Assembly (NCBI GenBank): GCA_963575745.1
Contig: CAUYUJ010001436.1
Location: forward strand, 445,295 to 509,294
DNA from: Prorocentrum cordatum
Lineage: Eukaryota > Sar > Dinophyceae > Prorocentrales > Prorocentraceae
DNA: 64,000 bases
Direction: 5' to 3'
Shown: piece by piece, positions 57,040-63,990 of the stretch
How the letters are laid out: each line of letters starts with the position of its first letter
Position numbering within the stretch: position 1 is the stretch's first letter
The notes under the pieces: model-generated
Databases searched by the model: none
What the model was told of the DNA's origin: nothing
Seen by the model: the letters and a program-made list of their open reading frames with translations, nothing else
Position numbers and translations under genes: made by a program

Positions 57040-57071
57040 GCCATCCGTGGCACTACCCACGTCATGGCAAA
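57040..57071 (-). other. 32-bp block shared with the gene 5 downstream region, copy 1
   Basis: Identical to 62,367-62,398 except for one base (G here, A there). It includes GCACTACCCACGTCATGGC. It lies about 190 nt past the gene 2 stop, amid sequence otherwise unlike that near 62.4 kb. Confidence 0.8.
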
Positions 57072-57261
57072 CTGCAGGGCTAATCGAGCGCTGGGTCATG
57101 TCAGCCCCTCGTCGTCAGGGCGGACCTGAAGCCAAAGCTGGCTGGAAGCATGCACGGTGCCTCCCGCGCGACTTCAGCGCCGACCTAACACGTCGTCTCC
57201 GCAGAGACTCGGACGGGCAGTGAGAAGACGGGCGGTCGCGGCAGACGCAGACGGGGAGAGC

Positions 57262-58824
57262 CTACACGTCGTCCCCGCTCGGAACGTTGCTCTTCGCAGT
57301 GCTCAGCAGCTTGGAAAGGAGCGCGGCAGCTTCGATCGAAGTCTTCACAAGGTCATCCACTTCAGCCACCGTTGTCGTCACCTCACCCCCCATGCCACGC
57401 TCGTCGTGGACCTTCCTGAACTCAGAGTAAAGCTTCTCAAGCTCCTTGAGCTTTTTCTTGGCTGGGTCGATGGTGTACTTCGGCACGTGCTTCGACATCG
57501 GATCCTTGAGATCGCGATCAAGAGAAATCCTGGGCCTCTCGATCTTGCACAAGACGCGGGTCGCCAGGGCAACGTTCTTCTTGGCCTGTTTGGCTTTCTC
57601 TTGCTCGAGCTTCCTCTGTTTCGCCTGCAGGCCCTTGTCATTCTCAGACTTCGAGTCCGAATCCGAATCCGAGGTCGAGGACGCTGCGCGCTTCTTGGAC
57701 TTCTTGTCCTTCCTGTCGCGCTTGTCCTTCTTGTCGGCCTTCTTGGATTTCTTGGACTGCTTCTTGGATTTCTTCTGTTTCTTCGACTTCTTCCCCTTCT
57801 TGCTGCTCGTCTTGCTCGAGCCGCTTTCCGAATCATCTGATTCGCTCTTGCCTGGAGCTGGCTGCGTCGGCTGCGTCGGAGGCGGCGCCTTCGCCTTCGC
57901 TTTCAGCTCCTGCACCTCGGCGCGGGCGAGCTGCTCGATCGTTTTCGAATAGCCACCCCTGATGTCCACGCGGTAGCAAGTTCCGAGGATCTTGTGTTCC
58001 TCGGTGTCCTTGCACTCCTTCTCGATGCGTGTAACATCGAACCCACGCTGGGCGTAAACTGACAACGGCAGATACTCCCCGCCCACTTGGGCAACCTCCT
58101 GCTCGATCCGAGTCGTCGCGAGAGTCTGGACGAACAGCTCCTCGAGCTGATCCTTACCAGCCTTCTCCTTTGCATCTTGCCAGAACTTCGCTTGCACTGA
58201 GGAGTCAAGCCTCCTGAAGCTGGCAGGTGGCCACGATCCGAACAAGCGGGACAACTGCGTTCCGCGCGTGTTGCACTTTTCGCACTTCCACGAGCCCTGG
58301 CCTTTCCCAATCAGTGGTGCCCTCAAGACATCGACCTCTTGCTTGCACCTGTAGCACGTTGGGTTCGACGGCTCGTGCTTGACCTCAGGACCTTGCCAGA
58401 CGAAGACCTCGCCTGGAGTGGGAGTCGGCTTGAGCACCGGGGGAGAAGCCTTGTCTGCCACCTCCTGAGTCGGAGTCGGCGAGCAGGCGGCGTCTTCGAC
58501 GGCAAGCGGTTCGGACGAGGCAGCGGCCCCCGACGAGGCAACATCGTCGCCTTCGGGCGCATCCTCGAAGTCTCCCAAGTCGGCCACCTCAGGAGCTGCG
58601 AGCGCCAGCGTCGTCGCCGTCGGGCTATCGGCAGCCTCCGAGCCAGAGACAACCGACCCAGGCGACTTGAACTTTGTCCACCAAGCAACTGTTGCGTCAT
58701 TCGCCATCTCGACGGTGGCCGTCTTGCTCTTCGACTTGGCCTTGGCTTTGGCCTTGCCCTTGGCCTTAGCCGTCGGCACGGGCGCCGCGGCAGGCGGTGG
58801 CATCAAGGCCAACTGCAGCGACAT
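57262..58824 (-). CDS. Zinc-ribbon and Lys-rich protein, 520 aa, unknown function
   Basis: Function not known. Seen: a KAKAKAKSKSK basic stretch at residues 20-34, an acidic Ala/Ser-rich region (about 75-115), a four-cysteine motif C157-x2-C160 ... C181-x2-C184 that should bind zinc, followed by LFGSWPPASFRRL (194-206), and after about residue 310 a low-complexity Ser/Asp and Lys run (KKSKKQSKKSKKADKKDK) like a nuclear or nucleolar localisation tract. The C-terminal 100 residues look helical. I recall similar CxxC...CxxC...W-P-F proteins as large dinoflagellate families, not verified. I start at ATG 58,824 and not at an ATG 42 codons upstream, because the longer frame translates the relict spliced leader at 58,888-58,908. 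Intronless; same strand as its neighbours. Confidence 0.8.
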   Translation of the reverse strand: MSLQLALMPPPAAAPVPTAKAKGKAKAKAKSKSKTATVEMANDATVAWWTKFKSPGSVVSGSEAADSPTATTLALAAPEVADLGDFEDAPEGDDVASSGAAASSEPLAVEDAACSPTPTQEVADKASPPVLKPTPTPGEVFVWQGPEVKHEPSNPTCYRCKQEVDVLRAPLIGKGQGSWKCEKCNTRGTQLSRLFGSWPPASFRRLDSSVQAKFWQDAKEKAGKDQLEELFVQTLATTRIEQEVAQVGGEYLPLSVYAQRGFDVTRIEKECKDTEEHKILGTCYRVDIRGGYSKTIEQLARAEVQELKAKAKAPPPTQPTQPAPGKSESDDSESGSSKTSSKKGKKSKKQKKSKKQSKKSKKADKKDKRDRKDKKSKKRAASSTSDSDSDSKSENDKGLQAKQRKLEQEKAKQAKKNVALATRVLCKIERPRISLDRDLKDPMSKHVPKYTIDPAKKKLKELEKLYSEFRKVHDERGMGGEVTTTVAEVDDLVKTSIEAAALLSKLLSTAKSNVPSGDDV

Positions 58825-58887
58825 CGGAACCGCGAGAGGCGAGATGGGACACGGGGGCGCAGAAGCAAGGAGCCCGCGCGCGTTGCC

Positions 58888-58908
58888 CTGCAAGCACAAC
58901 GGCTGCGG
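58888..58908 (-). other. Relict spliced leader, gene 2
   Basis: The sense strand reads CCGCAGCCGTTGTGCTTGCAG in two parts: CCGCAGCCGTTGTGC, then TTGCAG. About 13 of 18 SL bases match. It lies 63 nt before the chosen ATG. Confidence 0.6.
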
Positions 58909-59244
58909 ATGGAGGAGAGGAGGATGCGGTACGTGGAGAGAAAAAAACAACTGGTCCAGAACACGATCTGTGCAAATGTTTTCCCCTGGAGGTACGCGAA
59001 GGCGCGGAGAGAAGAGAAGAACGGATCCTATCGAGTCGCGCTTCGTTATAGCAGAACGGTTTCAATCGAGACGAGGGAGGGGTAAGATAAACGGAGTACC
59101 ACGCTCAGTGTGCCAGAGGAAAAGGAGGATTTGTTTCGATTTCATTCGCACGCTCGGTTTGAGCTTCAGGGCGGGCGAAGGTGGATGTCCAAGATGGCGG
59201 GCGGCAAAATATCTGAAACCGCGGAGGAGGGCGATGACGGCCGA

Positions 59245-59590
59245 TGACATCCGATAAGCCCGATAACATACCGATAACATCCGATAACATCCGATAACAA
59301 CCGATAACATACCGATAACAGTTATCGGATGTCGCGCTAACATGCGATAACATCCGATAGCGATCACCGATAACACCCGATAACAACGTTATCGGATGCA
59401 ATTTCGGCTCCGATAACCGTTATCGGACGTTATCGGACGTTATCGGACGTTATCGGATGTTATTTTGATGTTATCGGATGTGGTTTCGTTGCCGATAACA
59501 TAGCGTTATCGGCGTTATCGGTTGTTATCGGTCGATCCGATAACATCGTTATCGAAACGTTATCGGTCGTTATCGGTTGTTATCGGTCAC
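59245..59590. repeat. CCGATAACA palindromic satellite
   Basis: About 35 copies of CCGATAACA or its reverse complement TTATCGG(A/T). The left part (to about 59,310) is mainly forward. The middle alternates, with GATAACAACGTTATCGG-type dyads, and the right part is mainly reverse. The whole can fold into a long hairpin. Confidence 0.9.
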
Positions 59591-59600
59591 ATCGTTGAGT

Positions 59601-59682
59601 AGCGAATGATCCGCTGTATGGCGGTCGACCCGCCGATGCCCTTCCCTTGGCGGATGATCCGCCGATCAGCGAGTGAACCGCT
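59601..59682 (-). repeat. Double-hairpin elements C1-C2, between genes 2 and 3
   Basis: Pairs AGCGAATGATCCGCT (59,601) with GGCGGTCGACCCGCC (59,620), and GGCGGATGATCCGCC (59,649) with AGCGAGTGAACCGCT (59,668). Spacing within each pair is 4 nt. No T-run here. Confidence 0.85.
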
Positions 59683-59839
59683 CGTGACAATGATCCAAGA
59701 TGATGAGCGCAGCGACGAGGAAGGTGTGCTGGTGTTCCCAGCAAAGATTCGGCGTCCGAGCCCGCGAATGAGCACCCGACGTGGGCGTGCTAAGCGAGGC
59801 GCCGACGCGCGTGGCCAAAACCTGAGCTCCGCCAGCAGC

Positions 59840-60421
59840 CTAGCGCAGGGGGAGCACGCGCGTCGGCTGGACGTACGACTCGATCACCTCGACGCACTGC
59901 TGGATGCACGTGACCTCCTCGTTGAACGCCCGAGCCGCTTTGGCGCAGAGGTTGGCCGCGCTCTCCGCCGAGACCTTGGCACGCTTCAGCGAGTCGACGC
60001 AGGCCCTCACCTGCATCTCCGAGAGCGTGATGCGACCCGTGCCAGCACCCGTCGGCGGCGCGCTGATGGCGGGCTCCGCGGTGGGCTGCCACGGCAAGCT
60101 CTTGCGCTGCTTCTTCTGCCACCTGTCCTGCTCCTCGGCCCACTTCTTCTTGTCGACCTCCCAGGACTCGATCAAGTTGAAGTCGACGGCCGATTCAGCC
60201 TCGGAGCGCTCGAGCTCGTGGTAGGGCGACGTCACCAAGTGATGGATGATCGACTCCACGGCATCCTCGTACGAGTGGCACGACTTGATGGTCGCCGAGC
60301 GCTTGCTGCACTGCGAGCCAAAGGGGCACTTCCCACCCCACATGATCCACGTCGGGCTTCCGTCGTCAGCGTGCGCGGCAGCAGGCTGGACATCAGCGGA
60401 GGAGGACGCAGCGTCCGACAT
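59840..60421 (-). CDS. Small Cys/His protein, 193 aa, unknown function
   Basis: Not recognised. After a Ser/Ala-rich start it has GGKCPFGSQC (C32-x5-C38), C48 and a histidine group including H61 and H68 (HLVTSPYH), which could form a small zinc site of unusual spacing. A charged segment rich in Trp, Lys and Glu follows (WEVDKKKWAEEQDRWQKKQ, residues 87-105), then a helical C-terminus with three further cysteines. I start at ATG 60,421. A GTG-started extension of 11 codons has no support, and the relict spliced leader sits just beyond it. The stop is TAG at 59,840. The short length, the absence of introns and the position between two genes of the same design suggest a real gene of a lineage-specific family. 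Confidence 0.65.
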   Translation of the reverse strand: MSDAASSSADVQPAAAHADDGSPTWIMWGGKCPFGSQCSKRSATIKSCHSYEDAVESIIHHLVTSPYHELERSEAESAVDFNLIESWEVDKKKWAEEQDRWQKKQRKSLPWQPTAEPAISAPPTGAGTGRITLSEMQVRACVDSLKRAKVSAESAANLCAKAARAFNEEVTCIQQCVEVIESYVQPTRVLPLR

Positions 60422-60466
60422 GGATGCGGAAGCTGGCGGCGACGGGCGGCCCACGTGCGCTTCGCG

Positions 60467-60487
60467 TTCGAGCCAAAACGCCTATAC
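60467..60487 (-). other. Relict spliced leader, gene 3
   Basis: The sense strand contains TAGGCGTTTTGGCTC; 13 of 15 bases match TAGCCATTTTGGCTC. It is 45 nt upstream of the ATG. Confidence 0.7.
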
Positions 60488-60527
60488 AGAAAAAACGGTG
60501 CGAGAGCATGTGCGTGGCGAACACACA

Positions 60528-60661
60528 GGCGGGTAAACCGCCATGGCGGGTGAGCCGCCGAGGAAGCACACGCGTGACGCGCGCGCAGCGACACTCGTGC
60601 ACACACAGGCGGATAAACCGCCATGGCGGATGAGCCGCCGAGGAAGTACGCGTATTTTTTT
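60528..60661 (-). repeat. Double-hairpin elements D1-D2 in an 80-bp tandem duplication, with A-tract
   Basis: GGCGGGTAAACCGCC (60,528) with GGCGGGTGAGCCGCC (60,545), and GGCGGATAAACCGCC (60,608) with GGCGGATGAGCCGCC (60,625), 2 nt apart within pairs. Seven T at 60,655-60,661 lie 19 nt past the gene 4 stop. All four stems close with G-C. Confidence 0.85.
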
Positions 60662-60680
60662 CCAAGAACAATAGCGCGCG

Positions 60681-61907
60681 TCACAGGAAGTGCAACGGCC
60701 CGCGCCCGCTGGCGTCCTGCGAATTGGTCGCCCGCCGCTTAGGCCTGCGATGCGGCGACGGCGTCCGAGGCGCGGGGCGCTTGGACGTGGGCTGGAGGAC
60801 GTTCTTGACCACGTGCGCGTCCTTGCCCTTGTCCGCGCCCTTGTGGCCGCCCTTGCTCTTGACGGCCGTGCCCTTGCGAACGCCCTTGTCGGAGCCCTTG
60901 TCCGTGTCCTCGTCGGAGCCCTTGCCGTGCTTGCCAGCAGTGCCCTTGCTGGAGACCGCCTCCTTGCTCTTGCCCTTGGCCGCGGGCCGCGCGATCGGCA
61001 CGGGCGCGACCATCTTGGGCGTCGGGCGCGCCTTGCTGGTCGGAGGGTCGACCGTCGGCAGCACCATCCTCGGCTGGTGGGCCTTCGGTGGGGCGGCCAT
61101 CATGCGCGCGACCGCCTTGGACTTGCTCGCGCGAGCGGCCTCGTCCTCCTGGAAGGCCTGGGTGCCTCGCTCCATGCCGAACTTCGCCACGAAGCTGTCT
61201 TGCCGCAAGCTGCGGCGTCGGTCCTCGTCCTCGAGGAAAGCCTCCGTGCCTCGCTCCTTGCCGAACTTCGCCTGGAACTCGGCAAGCCGCACGCTGCGGC
61301 CGCCGCGGGAGCCCCACCGACCGCTGTTCTGCCTCCAGGCTTGGCCCCTCCACTCCGTGGGCCCTCCCTGCAATGGGCCAGGGGGACCCCGCTGCCTGAA
61401 TTTCTTGTGGCACTGGAACTCCAAGATCAGCGTCTTCTCGACGTTGATGACGGCGGGGTCGTTCCAGTCCACGGAGAGCGGACTCATCACCATGAGCAAG
61501 GCGATCCGCGCGAACTCTGGATCCCGCAGCATGAGCTGCTGGACGCGTTCCGCCGCGCCGTCGGGCATGGGCGCGTCGCCCGCGGAGTTCGCGTCGCCTT
61601 CACGCAGGACGTTGTCGACCGAGCGCTCCAGAGCGTCGGCGTCGACGACCTGCTCTCGAGGGCGAACGGGGCGATCGACCTCCACCTCAAGAGTCGCCGA
61701 CGCAGCAGAGCTCGAAGCAGCAGCTGCAGGCTCCTCCAGCGGGGTGTCGCGGACGTCCGCAGCCTCCACGTGGCCAGAGTCCTCGAGCACCTTCCTGAGG
61801 CAGCCGATCACGTGCGACCTCTCGGCGTCCATCTGATCGAACGCACCGTCGGCCTCTTCGAAGAAGCTCTGGAGGTCCTCGAAGGCGGACCTCTTCGGCG
61901 CCGCCAT
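60681..61907 (-). CDS. Protein with duplicated FGxERGTxAF motif and basic tail, 408 aa
   Basis: Function unknown. Seen: an acidic N-terminal region (residues 9-60) with a likely helix, an Ala/Ser-rich linker, a hydrophobic segment IALLMVMSPLSVDW (135-148) that looks like part of a folded domain and not a membrane span, a Gly/Arg/Trp-rich patch (172-204), then two copies of an 18-residue motif, FQAKFGKERGTEAFLEDE (211-228) and FVAKFGMERGTQAFQEDE (239-256). The last 100 residues are Lys-Gly repeats and an Arg/Pro-rich end, typical of nucleic-acid-binding or nuclear proteins. ATG 61,907 is the first start after the relict spliced leader at 61,956-61,973. The TGA stop is followed 19 nt later by an A-tract and double hairpins. 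A 449-codon frame on the opposite strand is a codon-bias shadow. Confidence 0.75.
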   Translation of the reverse strand: MAAPKRSAFEDLQSFFEEADGAFDQMDAERSHVIGCLRKVLEDSGHVEAADVRDTPLEEPAAAASSSAASATLEVEVDRPVRPREQVVDADALERSVDNVLREGDANSAGDAPMPDGAAERVQQLMLRDPEFARIALLMVMSPLSVDWNDPAVINVEKTLILEFQCHKKFRQRGPPGPLQGGPTEWRGQAWRQNSGRWGSRGGRSVRLAEFQAKFGKERGTEAFLEDEDRRRSLRQDSFVAKFGMERGTQAFQEDEAARASKSKAVARMMAAPPKAHQPRMVLPTVDPPTSKARPTPKMVAPVPIARPAAKGKSKEAVSSKGTAGKHGKGSDEDTDKGSDKGVRKGTAVKSKGGHKGADKGKDAHVVKNVLQPTSKRPAPRTPSPHRRPKRRATNSQDASGRGPLHFL

Positions 61908-61955
61908 GGCGCCCTGCGCGCCGAGCCCGCCGCGCGCGCCCGCGCGCGCCCCTGC

Positions 61956-61973
61956 GAGCGCAAACGGCTACGG
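61956..61973 (-). other. Relict spliced leader, gene 4
   Basis: The sense strand reads CCGTAGCCGTTTGCGCTC; 15 of 18 bases match the SL. The first eight bases are exact. It is 48 nt upstream of the ATG. Confidence 0.8.
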
Positions 61974-62005
61974 CATCGAACGCGCATGAACCTCCATTTT
62001 TGCCC

Positions 62006-62100
62006 GTTCTGGTCCAGAACCGCTACCGTTCTGGCCTAGAACCGCCACCGTTCTGCCCCTGTGGCTTCGATTCAGAGCGGGGGCGGTTCTGGACCAGAGC
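62006..62100. repeat. GTTCTGGNCCAGAAC hairpin cluster
   Basis: GTTCTGGTCCAGAAC (62,006-62,020), GTTCTGGCCTAGAAC (62,028-62,042) and GTTCTGGACCAGAGC (62,086-62,100) are 15-nt palindromes with one central base. The architecture is like that of the double-hairpin elements, but the sequence is different. It sits upstream of the gene 4 relict leader. Confidence 0.8.
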
Positions 62101-62215
62101 GGCGGTTCCCTTTTCACTGGCAAACTTCTGCTCGGTCTCATCCCTTCCTAGTCATGCCATCCCTCCATATTCCTGCTCAGACCTCCCTGCCCCGACCTGG
62201 CACAACGTGGTAAGT

Positions 62216-62255
62216 AGCGGATGATCCGCTGAAAGCGGTTGACCCGCACTTTTTT
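62216..62255 (-). repeat. Double-hairpin element E with A-tract, between genes 4 and 5
   Basis: AGCGGATGATCCGCT (62,216-62,230) and AGCGGTTGACCCGCA (62,234-62,248), then C and six T. About 230 nt past the gene 5 stop. Confidence 0.85.
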
Positions 62256-62366
62256 CAACGCCTTTTCTTTCAAAGCAGTGGCGCGCATAGAGGTGCAACG
62301 AGTTCACAGAAGAACGAGCTTCATCACGAGCGCAACGCGCGCCAGGCGAAGAAACCAAAAGCCGAT

Positions 62367-62398
62367 GCCATCCGTAGCACTACCCACGTCATGGCAAA
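62367..62398 (-). other. 32-bp block shared with the gene 2 downstream region, copy 2
   Basis: 31 of 32 bases match 57,040-57,071; about 87 nt past the gene 5 stop. Nearby are GGCACG CGT CGTGCC and the perfect palindrome GCTACGCGTAGC (62,442-62,475). Confidence 0.8.
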
Positions 62399-62484
62399 GT
62401 GCTCATACTGACGGCCATCCGTCGGCATGGCTGCACTGAATATGGCACGCGTCGTGCCGACAGCTACGCGTAGCCGTCACCCCC

Positions 62485-63933
62485 TCAGCCGACGCGCAGC
62501 CGATTCTCGATCCACTGCTTGGCGGCCTTCTCGGACGTCTCCTTCGTGTAGCCTGTGTTCGGGCCCCATTTGAACACCTTGGTCGAGCCAGGGCCCCTCC
62601 CGTAGTGCGCGACGCACTGGCTGCGCGTGTTCTCCACGCTGATTTTGGTCACCACCGCCGCCTTGCCAACAGGTGCCGACGCTGGTTTCTTCAGCACGCA
62701 TGTCTTGGCAGCGGGCTTCGCCTTGGCCTTCGCTTTGGCCTTGGTCTCCTTCTCCTGCTGCATGGCAGCGTGTACCTGCATGGCCGCTGCTTCCACAGAG
62801 TCCACCTTCTTCGCTTTCTTCGCCTGCGGGGCCCCTCCTGCAGAGGCACCCGCCGAGTGGGCGTCCTCGAGGGCGAACTGACTGGGCTGAGGCTGCGGCG
62901 GCTGATGCTGCTGCTGCTGCTGCTGCTGTTGCAGCTGTTCCTGGAGCTGCTTGACCTGCAATTGCAGGTTGTAGTTGTCTTGCTGCTGCTGCTGCAACTG
63001 CTGCTGCTGCTGTTGCTGCGGGAGGTCCGTTACCGCGAGCTGCCCTGCGGCCGACGTCGCAGCCGCTTGCACGCCAGCGAGGCTGCGCGGCTGCTTCCCT
63101 GCGAACGTCAACACCGCACCGTTCGCGAGCCTCTCTTGCTGAGGCTGCTGCAGCGTCTGACCCATCATATTCTGCAGAGCCTGCAAAAGTGGCGCCGACG
63201 ACGCGGACCCTGCGCGCTGCCTCTCGCGCCACTTGAACGATTTAGCCACCACGGAGACATCGACGAAAGACACTCCGATGCTCGCAGGACCACCGCCGCC
63301 GTACGCAGAGGCCCACGTGGCGGGGAACGCAGCTCGGAACGCGTCGGGGTCAGCTGGGAGCGCGGCCATCTTCTCCAAGGGCTCTGCCTTGACCATGCCC
63401 TTCCACATCGTCTTGATGTGGTCAAAGGTGTCTTTCAAGAAGTGGGGGCTCATGCTGCGGGCCGCTGGGGCCCCATCTACGCAGATCGTCACGAGGGCCG
63501 TCACGTGCGCGAGGGTGCCTTCTGACGGGTTCTTGAGGCCCAGCTTCGACGAGAGAAACGACAGAACAGACCGAGCCTTGTGCAAGACGTCCCCATGGGG
63601 GTCGCTGAGCACGGCCCACACTTCACCACTCAAGAAATACGGGAAATGCTCGAAGTCCTGCGACTTCCACGCCCCGCCGCTGCTCGAGGCTGCCGTGGCC
63701 AAGGCGTTCTGCAACAGCTGTGCGTCGGCAGGCGCGAAGCCGTCTTGCTGCGCCAAACCCGCGAGACGAATGAGCAACTGGCCCTGCGGGCGCACCAATC
63801 CGACGAGCTCGACCAGCCGAGCAGCCTGTGCACCCGACGCCTGCTTCCACGCGGCTTCGCCCTGGTCCCTCGCAGCGCGCAGTAAGGGGCCCACCCCCTC
63901 GGCGCGCTGAAGGAGCTCCTGCTGGAGCGCCAT
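62485..63933 (-). CDS. PolyQ / Lys-Ala-rich protein with compact C-terminal module, 482 aa
   Basis: Function unknown. Residues 1-240 look like a folded, mostly helical domain (for example GQLLIRLAGLAQQDGF and VLSFLSSKLGLKNPSEGTLA). Two glutamine runs follow, at about 305-318 and 334-343 (coded largely by CAG), then a KAKAKAKAKPAAKT linker (398-411) and a C-terminal 50-residue module: ENTRSQCVAHYGRGPGSTKVF (434-454 region) ending in KETSEKAAKQWIENRLRVG. I recall the pattern R-S-Q ... G-P-G-S-x-K-x-F-K after a Lys-rich linker from many dinoflagellate proteins, not checked. The start is ATG 63,933; a TTG-started extension of 15 codons runs into the relict spliced leader and is not used. This is the most upstream gene of the row within the window. 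Confidence 0.8.
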   Translation of the reverse strand: MALQQELLQRAEGVGPLLRAARDQGEAAWKQASGAQAARLVELVGLVRPQGQLLIRLAGLAQQDGFAPADAQLLQNALATAASSSGGAWKSQDFEHFPYFLSGEVWAVLSDPHGDVLHKARSVLSFLSSKLGLKNPSEGTLAHVTALVTICVDGAPAARSMSPHFLKDTFDHIKTMWKGMVKAEPLEKMAALPADPDAFRAAFPATWASAYGGGGPASIGVSFVDVSVVAKSFKWRERQRAGSASSAPLLQALQNMMGQTLQQPQQERLANGAVLTFAGKQPRSLAGVQAAATSAAGQLAVTDLPQQQQQQQLQQQQQDNYNLQLQVKQLQEQLQQQQQQQQHQPPQPQPSQFALEDAHSAGASAGGAPQAKKAKKVDSVEAAAMQVHAAMQQEKETKAKAKAKAKPAAKTCVLKKPASAPVGKAAVVTKISVENTRSQCVAHYGRGPGSTKVFKWGPNTGYTKETSEKAAKQWIENRLRVG

Positions 63934-63968
63934 TCTCGTGCAGGAGACGCGCCGCCGCCCCGCGGCAG

Positions 63969-63990
63969 CCCGAGCCAAAAGGGGCTGCGA
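63969..63990 (-). other. Relict spliced leader, gene 5
   Basis: The sense strand contains CGCAGCCCCTTTTGGCTC, matching the SL core GTAGCCATTTTGGCTC with one extra C and two or three substitutions. It is 35 nt upstream of the ATG. Confidence 0.75.

Noticed and set aside
60690-62039. 449-codon forward frame antisense to gene 4, and 306-codon forward frame (62,605-63,525) antisense to gene 5
   Set aside because: GC-rich codon bias keeps the antisense strand open; the minus-strand frames have relict leaders and coherent protein features, the antisense ones do not.
54117-62255. Plastid minicircle or mitochondrial origin, suggested by double hairpins
   Set aside because: The genes have relict nuclear spliced leaders, nuclear-type Lys-rich proteins and no organelle gene content.
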